Assembly (NCBI GenBank): GCA_015039315.1
Contig: WIDE01000077.1
Coordinates: 95,826-159,825 of the forward strand
Direction: 5' to 3'
DNA: 64,000 nt
From: Clavulina sp. PMI_390
Lineage: Eukaryota > Basidiomycota > Agaricomycetes > Cantharellales > Hydnaceae
In this document: one piece after another, positions 56,846 to 64,000 of the stretch
Position numbering within the stretch: the stretch's first letter is position 1
How the letters are laid out: every line of letters begins with the position of its first letter
Made by a program: the position numbers and the translations under genes
Notes under the pieces: generated by a model
What the model was told of the DNA's origin: nothing
Databases searched by the model: none
Seen by the model: only the letters and a program-made list of their open reading frames with translations

Positions 56846-58982
56846 ATGGTGCTTGGAAAAGGCAGCGCATGCTTTCGGTGTAGGAGACAGAAAATCGTAC
56901 GTCCTCATCTCCTTCCGACTGCTTGGACAGAATTTGTCCCTTGTGCGTTTCTCCCAACACCTCTGAATTGCAACTTCTCCTGCTTCCCTTTCCCTCTTTC
57001 TCGCATACGTCCTGTTCTCTTGTCTCTGCATCCTCCTACCAGAAATGTGATGGTTTGAGGCCTCGCTGTTCTCGCTGCACTCGCATCCGCAAGGAATGTG
57101 GTTATCGACCTCCCCTAGAGAGACGCGGGCCAGTCACTGAGGTCCTTGAAGCCCGCGTTCTAGAACTGGAAATCCTCATCCACAAGCTACGGATTTCTTC
57201 CACCCACAATCTTTCCCTGATATCCTCGCGGCTTCAAGAGAGAATTGGACGCTTAGGCAGCCTACCGAAGCCCAGAAAGTTGTTCGATGCCGCGGACCTG
57301 CCAACTCAGCTATTGACACCTCTTGATTCTGAGCGCGACGAGGTCCAGCAGCAGCCATACGATAGTGTTGCGACAGCGGACCCGGAGCTTATCCAGAAGC
57401 TTGTCGAACAACAACTGCGATCATATGAGCTCGCAGAGCTAGAAGAGTTGCCTCTCTCGCTCTCGATTCACCTGTATGGGCCATTCCTTTCATGTACTAC
57501 ATCCCAGTTCTGATCAGATTTCGGTTTAACAGTGTGAACTTATTCCTTCCATATCGTTCACATTATTACTTCCTGGCAGATGTCTCCTACTTCATGACCT
57601 GCCTCTCACTGCCTCCAAATCATCCAAAATCTATTCACCCTTGCTTGTTAAATGCCTGCTATCTCGGCGCATGCTCTAGCACAAGGCGCGGCTTAGCATC
57701 ATTCCAACCCTACTTCCTCCAGCGCACCCAGCATTTTCTTCAACAATCACTTATGGATGCCGATCGCCCAACTCACTTCCTATGGGCTAGCCTCATTCTT
57801 ATCGTTTTCTTTGCTAAAGAGCGCCGTCTAGTCGAATGCTTAGCGCTGGCCGGAGCTACTGCGCGCTTTGCGATAGCATGCGGTCTGGATCTCCCCGACC
57901 ATTCTATGAAGCGGGATAACGATGCATCCCCTAGCGAACAGCTTCTACCTCCACCCGTGGATAAAGCCGAAGCAGATGAACGCATTCGACTCACATACGC
58001 TATTTACGTTGGAGGCCAAGCCTTTCCTCTACTCTGTGGATACCCTGCTATATTTCCGTACGATGATGATTGGTCTCCCATATCGGGCGAAGCCTTTTAT
58101 GAACGCCGAAAAGGAAAGGTTCGTCCTATGAGTTTTTACACTACCCTATTCTATTGAATACTCCTCGCAGATCTCAACTACTACTGAGGAGCTTTGGCGT
58201 TTCGAGCTGCATCTCAAGGTCTTGGTCACAAATACCTTTGGGCGGGCGACGAAATTTGCACGAGCCGTCGCTGGTATATATTTCTTCCATGCTCTAACAT
58301 GCTCAGCTTTACGAATTGCATTGGATTTCCTAGCCAATAGCGACTGTGATATGGAAGAATATTCGTCCATCGAGTCCCAAATCCGTGTGCAACGCGCTTC
58401 ATTCCCTCCACTACACGACCCACATAGGCGACAACCACTTGAAGCATCAAGTGCATTCAATTCGCATAGCGTCTTTGGACATATCACCCTTTATGGAAGT
58501 GGATTGATTTTGCACAGTCTGCGAGCAAATTACCACCCGCAATCTAGAGCGAAGATGTTTGAGTGTATTGAGGCGCTTGTAGACATTTGCGCTAGTGCGC
58601 GAGAACACAGGCGCCTTCACTTGGGTTTAGTGAATGTGGTATGCATACTTCTTCCTATTCTTGTATTATGATAGGAACTCACACGAAGTGCACAGGTTCA
58701 CATCATGAACGCAGTCCGGGTTATCGCTCGCGGGCTGCAGCGATCGGAAGTAAAGGGAAACGCTGCACTATCAATGGATCACTGCCGCTCCATAGAACTT
58801 CTACTGGATTTCCTTGATGATATTATGCTATTATTCCCAGCCTGGGGTAAGTTCCATTGGAGTTCCCTGCCTAGAGTTCAGCGAATAATCTTGTCCTTGA
58901 CCTCATGATCGACCACCCAGTCGATACCCCCGTGGCCCTCAAGGATACTCTCGTTGCTGCGGCAAACTCACTTTCAACCTGA
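56846..58982 (+). CDS. Zn2Cys6 fungal transcription factor TF10
   Basis: 562 residues, exons 56846..56896, 57043..57473, 57533..58118, 58171..58273, 58334..58638, 58696..58846 and 58921..58982. First gene of the right arm, transcribed away from the central block. Zinc cluster CFRC + KCDGLRPRCSRC + C; 15-residue linker. Exon 3 has LEAR-independent hallmarks SIHPCLLNACYLGACSSTRRGL and FLQRTQHFLQQSL. Exon 4 is WRFELHLKVLVTNTFGRATKF. Exon 5 (ESQIRVQRASFPPLHDPHRRQ, CASAREHRRLHLGLVN) is closest to TF1/TF2, although it is on the opposite arm and strand. The intron 2 donor is GTATGG. The tail is VALKDTLVAAANSLST. Intact. Confidence 0.91.
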
Positions 58983-59838
58983 TATTACTGGAACCTGACA
59001 ACATGCATAGTTCAAGCATCGACTTGACTAAGTTCGACTATCAAACTATCACGATCGTCCGTTCCTCTATCACCACAATGCCATCATCGTCCTATCGTCT
59101 CCTAATCACTACTGAAGGGCAGCCCCGAGAGATAATTGGTGGCTCCAAGGCCAGCAGAATAAGCTTGACAACCTGTGGTATCTACAGGGAGTGTTTGCAA
59201 GCTGGACTTTGCATCCAGCAGCTCGCAAATGATGATGAGGATCACCTGTTCTTATTCATATCAACACACCTGGCTAGGGAGGCAGCCGCTTCGTAACATT
59301 CGACGCTGAGATCTACCTGTCGGAAGCCTTGCAGTGAAGTGAGTCGAAGCTGGTTATTTGGTTGGTCTTATCCTCTTGTTCCACCCATCCGCATATTTCC
59401 CCTTCATTATGAGAGATGAAGTATGATGGCGCTACTAGGTCAGAAATTGATACTATACCTAGACTCGGATGAACAGAGGACTTGGAGAGAATCACAGAGA
59501 ATTTGTGGCTCAAATTCAGAGCTATCAAGTAATACCAGGTTGGTGCTATTCACTAAGGTTGTAAGCACCTCCATTGTACACGCAGCAAGCCGGCAGTTTC
59601 AGGTTGGGTGGGAAACTGTGACGCAATTGTGTTGATCCCTTGATAGCAAGATGCCGGAATTTGCGCCCTAGCTCGATGGGTAAAGACCCAGCGAGGATCT
59701 GAATGTCAAATGAATCAGAGATCTTAATAGCCATTCAGACCCAGATCCAAGGCGCTGGTATGGGCGCTTTTTCGTTCGTATAGAGGCTGCGTCCATGCGC
59801 AGTCTACACCAGTGGTCGTGTGGCAACACTGTCGTAAA
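58983..59838. other. Intergenic region TF10-TF11
   Basis: TF10 3' flank and TF11 promoter. TGGGCGCTTTTTCG at 59761-59774 contains the reverse complement of AGCGCCC about 70 nt above the TF11 ATG. Short ORFs lack motifs. A TAGCTCGATGGG string near 59669 resembles a tRNA D-arm but has no matching T-arm. Confidence 0.5.
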
Positions 59839-61992
59839 ATGCTAGACAAAGGGGGAGCCTGTGTACAGTGTCGAAAGCACAAAGTGGTGCGTGCGTTGTC
59901 AATTGTGTACGTTTGATATGAACCGAGGCTCCTGCGCTCCTCTGGGGCATGTGATTGTCTACTCCCATTGCTCGTCTCTCCACCATCAAAGGTAGTTGAC
60001 ACATCTGTCTTCATCAATCCAGAAATGTGACGGCCTTCAGCCCCGTTGTTCTCGCTGCAATGACCTTCATAAAAATTGTTTCTATCCCTCGGGTGTTGCT
60101 CGCCGCCCCTGGCAGTCAAGAACAGAAACCCTGCAAATGCGCTTATTGGAACTGGAGGCAATCACTCGCAATTTAAAACTCTCTCTCGCCCATGAGCTAT
60201 CTTTCGCATCCACAAGACTCTTTGAAAGAGCCGCCCACTTAGGAACCCTCCCTCAACCTGGCCGGCCATCTGGTCAGTCGTTGCAGCCAGCACATAGTTG
60301 TGAAGGCGAAACAACAAAGCAATGCTACAAGGAATGCTTAAGTGAGGGCTCCAAGACAAGAGACGGCTCATCCATAGATAGGATTGTTGAATGGCTACGC
60401 TCATTCGACCTGGCCGAACTAGAGCAGCTGGACGAATTGCCTCTCTCGTTATCTGTCGATCTGTACGTGTCATTCACCAGGAATCTGGTTATATTGGTCA
60501 CTAATGTCTCTCCCATAGAGTTACGCTGTTTCTTCCCTATCGTTCACAGTATTATTTTATGATGGACACATCCTATCTCATGTCCCGCATATTTCTACCT
60601 CCGTCTCATCCAGATTCCTTACATCCCTGCTTATTGAGTGCTTGTTACCTTGGTGCATGCGCTTGCGTTGGAGGCGAGTTAGCATCATTCAAGCCCTCCT
60701 TCCTCCAGCGTACTCGCCGTTTCCTCCAGCATTCTCTCGCGTTTGCTGATCGCATCGATCACTTCCTGTGGGCCAGCCTTGTGTTAAATGTCTTCTATGC
60801 GAGGGAAAGGCGACTAGTGGAATGCTTTGTTGGGGCAAGCGCTACCACCCGCTTAGCTATAGCGTGCGGTTTGGACCTCCCTAGCGAATTGATCACTGGT
60901 GATAGTGGCTCAGACCGTAGCCATTACCTTCTCCCGCCACCGAAAGATGCTGAAGAAGCGGATGATTGGAATCGATTAGCACAAGCGATCTATGTCGGTG
61001 GCCGGACGTTCCCACTTTTGTGGAATTGCTCTGCAATCATCCCTTACAATTCTGAGTGGCCACCTGGTTCGAAACTAGCTTCCTTGGGACACCTTGTTGG
61101 CAAGGTTCGTAATGTGATATTTGATAGTGTCTTCAGCTGACAAATAAGTTTCAAAGGCATCAACGACACTGGGGGAACTCTGGAGTTCGGAAGTACACAC
61201 CAGAGTGTCGGTCACAAATACCTTCCAGCAGGTGATGAATTTTGCTCGGCGTGTCGTTGGTTCGTAGCGTGGTCCGTTATATGGGACTGGTGTATCATTA
61301 ATCACCCGGACCTCTGTAGCGAACGGCGGGTTTGGGCTAGAAGCACAGTATCTGGCCATGGAAACCCTTATTCACCTACAAAGAACTCATATGCCATCAT
61401 TAAACCAGACAGATGGTACAAGGCCATCCGTTGAAACCTCCGCAACATTCAATCCCAGCCTTATTCTTGCGCACATCATGCTTTGTGGTAGTGGGTTGAT
61501 TTTGCATGGTACCTGGGCGGCCCACCATTCGGGGTCTAAAGCAAAAATGTTTGAGCATCTTCAAGCGCTCACAAATATCTGCGCCAATGCTCAAAGGCAG
61601 AAGCGACATCAATTGAGCCTGGTATGCGTGGTAAGTACCCTTGTTACTCTTCTAACTTCACGAAAACATCTCACGTAGATATTCTTAAGACTCACATAAT
61701 GAATGCTATTCGTTTCATTGCTCGCGAACTTGGAAGGCCGGAAACCAAAGAAAAATACCGCCTGGCAATCAGCTATTGTCACGATATTGAACTGCTGCTA
61801 GACTTTCTCGATGACCTAATCGGATATGTTCCAGCATGGGGTAAGTGTCATAATACTCCCAGTACTTTCCGAATATAACCGCAATTAGATAACTAAAACT
61901 CACTGTGAACCTCCCGGATGCATTTCTCAGCCGAAGCCCCCTTGGCGCTAAAGGATCTGCTTATCGCTACAGCAAACTCACTGCGCACCTGA
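59839..61992 (+). CDS. Zn2Cys6 fungal transcription factor TF11
   Basis: 566 residues, exons 59839..59886, 60023..60462, 60519..61104, 61157..61259, 61320..61630, 61690..61840 and 61931..61992. Zinc cluster CVQC + KCDGLQPRCSRC + C. The linker is 17 residues and ends LQMR in place of LEAR. Forms a pair with TF12: ELEAITRNLKLS, exon 3 starting VTLFLPYRSQYYFMMD, exon 4 ELWSSEVHTRVSVTNTFQQ, where other copies have WR-E-L-LKVLV. Exon 5 (QYLAMETLIHLQRTHMPSL, CANAQRQKRHQLSL) is strongly diverged yet keeps LCGSGLILHGTW. Exon 4 remains exactly 103 nt. The intron 4 donor is GTTCGT. The tail is LALKDLLIATANSLRT. Probably functional. Confidence 0.89.
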
Positions 61993-62379
61993 GAGTCAGA
62001 ATACGTTATACTATAGCTGACAGTAGTAACTAGGTGTGATTCATGGGCCTTCGTCCAGCGCTCGATTAGAAGTAGATCGCTGAATTGTGACGATTAGCAT
62101 GTAAAGTGGCGCCCAGCCAGCCCCATATACAACCCGACCATACTCATACGTGAACAATATAGCCTTGAAAATCGCACAGTGTGCCTAGAGGGGCACAAAA
62201 TATAGACGTGGAGAATCACGAACTGCAATTAAGCTTGCTAGATCTATAAAGGGCCCGATCGACGCCTTAATATTATGGCAGGTCACATGCGGAGGATTAG
62301 ATAATGGGCATTGATAATGTGAGAACCCCAAGCTTCTGGCAGGCATCGCTTCGGCTTCAAATTGTGACATCCTTGTCAG
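61993..62379. other. Intergenic region TF11-TF12
   Basis: The shortest TF spacer (387 nt). Contains TF11 3' flank and TF12 promoter. None of the AGCGCYC blocks is evident. Confidence 0.55.
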
Positions 62380-64000
62380 ATGTTGGACAAAGGTGCAGCA
62401 TGTCTGCAGTGTCGAAAACACAAAATGGTACGTGTGTTGCCAGGTTTGAGAATTGAATGCTTGAGCCTAGATATTACAAATTTGAACCGCACACAATTCT
62501 TTATCTTGGGCTGTGGTCCTGCCTATCATCTACGTGTGGGGGTTGACCTCCTGCTTGGCTGTCTCTGTAGAGATGTGACGGGCTTCAGCCCCGTTGTTCT
62601 CGTTGTAATCGCCTCCACAAAGAGTGTGGCTATTCTTCTGGTCTCGCTAAACGTCCTGGGCGACCCCCAGCAGAAATGCTCCAAGCGCGTGTTTTGGAAC
62701 TGGAGGCTATTATTCGCAAGTTAACTCTATCTTCAACGCATGACCTCTCCTTGGCATCCACAAAACTTTTAGAGAGAGCCCGACGCTTAGGGAGCCTGCA
62801 CCAAATTCCTGAGACAAGACTAGCTCCTAAAAACAAGCTACCCCAGCGGCCTCAGGAGGGGTTTCTGAGCAAGAGTGCAGCAGCTGGAGACTCATTGTCA
62901 ATCCAGAGCGTAGTTGAGAGGGAGCTACACTCATTCGGCCTGACGAAATTAGAGCAGTTGGATGAATTACCTCTCTGTCTCTCCATGAACCTGTATGTGT
63001 TAGCGCCCATAGTGGCTCAATTCTGTTCATTGATCTCTCTTGAGCAGAATCGCTTTATTCCTGCCATACAGTTCGCAGTACTACTTCATGGTGGACATTT
63101 CCTACTTCAGGAACAAATTATCTCTACCTTCGTCTCACCCAGGTTCTGTTCACCCATGCTTACTGAACGCATGTTACCTTGCCGCGTGTACTAGCAACGG
63201 AGGCGACTTGTCGTATTTCAAGTCTTCCTTCCTTCAGCGCACTCGCCGCTTCCTCCAACACTCCCTCATGTTTGCCGATCGCACTACCGACTTTCTATGG
63301 GCTAGTCTCATATTGGGGGTTTTCTTTGCAAGGGAAAAACGACTAGCAGAATGCAGTGTAGTGGCTGGCGCTACTGCTCGCTTTGCCATAGCATGTGGCC
63401 TAGACCTCCCCAATGAATCACTTCCGGGAAAAGACATTTCAGACCCTAGCGAATACCTGCTCCCGCCAGCAAACGATGGAGCTGAAGCAGATGACAGGAC
63501 TCGACTAGCGAAAGCAATCTATGTCGGGGTTCAATCTGTTCCCTTGATGTGGGATTGCGCTCCCATATTGCCACACAATGATGACTGGTCACCTGTCTCG
63601 GAAGAAGCTTGTCCGGGAAACAGCGACATCCAGGTTCGTACTACTCTGAATCGCAGACTTACCCGCTAATCGACAGTTCTTGACAGGCATCCAGGAGGAT
63701 TGCGGGAGTTTGGCGCTCAGAAGTGCATCTTAGGGTTTCAGTCACCAATACCTATCACAAGGCGATGAGGTTTGCTCGATCAGTGGGCGGTATGCCGTTT
63801 GATCTGTTGTCTGGCACATTCGGTGTCACTGATTCTTCCCATCCATCTAGAAAGTGGCTATTTTGGCAAAGAAGAAGACTTCTCGGCAATTGACACCCAA
63901 ATTCGTGTACAACAAGCACACCTTCTTTCAGTATATGGATCGCCTACAGCTCAACCTCTGAAAGGCTCGAGTACATTCAACCCAACCATTACTCTTGCAC
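62380..64000 (+). CDS. Zn2Cys6 fungal transcription factor TF12 (3' end beyond window)
   Basis: Exons in the window: 62380..62427, 62571..62992, 63048..63633, 63687..63789 and 63852 to the edge, phases as in the complete copies. Zinc cluster CLQC, RKHKM, RCDGLQPRCSRC, C; as in TF5, Lys before Cys3 is Arg. Linker 17 residues, LQAR, ELEAIIRKLTLSSTHDL. Exon 3 has SVHPCLLNACYLAACTSNGGDL and FLQRTRRFLQHSL. Exon 4 (GVWRSEVHLRVSVTNTYHK) pairs it with TF11. Exon 5 opens ESGYFGKEEDFSAIDTQIRVQQA. The start ATG aligns with all other copies. Exons 6 and 7 are expected just beyond 64000. Confidence 0.88.

Noticed and set aside
59663..59725. tRNA-like TAGCTCGATGGG string
   Set aside because: No pairing acceptor stem, no anticodon stem and no GGTTCGAATCC-type T-loop follow.
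1..64000. CRISPR array, bacterial operons, insertion sequences
   Set aside because: Intron-rich eukaryotic genes throughout, and no regularly spaced direct repeats or IS ends seen.

Overview
The window looks like nuclear DNA of a filamentous basidiomycete. Genes are dense and have many introns of about 50-120 nt with GT...AG ends, and they encode fungal Zn2Cys6 regulators, a fungal Fab1-type lipid kinase, an Fap1/NFX1 protein and mitochondrial Zim17 and Grx5. An agaricomycete close to Rhizoctonia/Ceratobasidium is my guess from style alone. The window has one run of Ns (36922-37140).

Layout. (1) 1-26871: ten consecutive minus-strand copies of one Zn2Cys6 transcription-factor gene, here called TF0 (cut by the left edge) and TF1 to TF9. 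(2) 27342-55265: about 28 kb of unrelated genes. These are a Zim17-type mtHsp70 escort protein, the monothiol glutaredoxin Grx5, a leucine-rich-repeat protein, two tandem C2H2-finger genes, a short-chain dehydrogenase interrupted by the gap, an Fap1/NFX1 homologue, a decayed membrane-protein gene, a beta-lactamase-fold serine hydrolase and a 2160-residue Fab1-like PIP kinase. (3) 56846-64000: three plus-strand copies of the same transcription factor (TF10, TF11, and TF12 cut by the right edge). The two arms of the array point away from the central block.

I reconstructed the exons of all eleven full-length TF genes by hand, and every reading frame closes with the same seven exons: about 48, 413-443, 579-595, 103, 305-314, 151 and 62-65 nt. 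The products are 558-580 residues. Each has a CX2CX6CX6CX2CX6C cluster at the extreme N-terminus, split by intron 1, then a leucine-rich dimerisation segment, a fungal-TF middle domain and a short conserved tail. None of these genes is visibly broken, although TF5 has lost its ancestral start codon. Neighbouring copies are most alike (TF3-TF6, TF7-TF9, TF11-TF12), as expected from local tandem duplication. Several share upstream blocks, including an AGCGCYC core.

No biosynthetic, transport or transposase genes lie inside the arms, so the targets of this regulator family are not evident here. The array is the most unusual feature of the window. The middle genes look like ordinary housekeeping content, and Zim17 and Grx5 side by side both serve mitochondrial Hsp70/iron-sulphur biogenesis.
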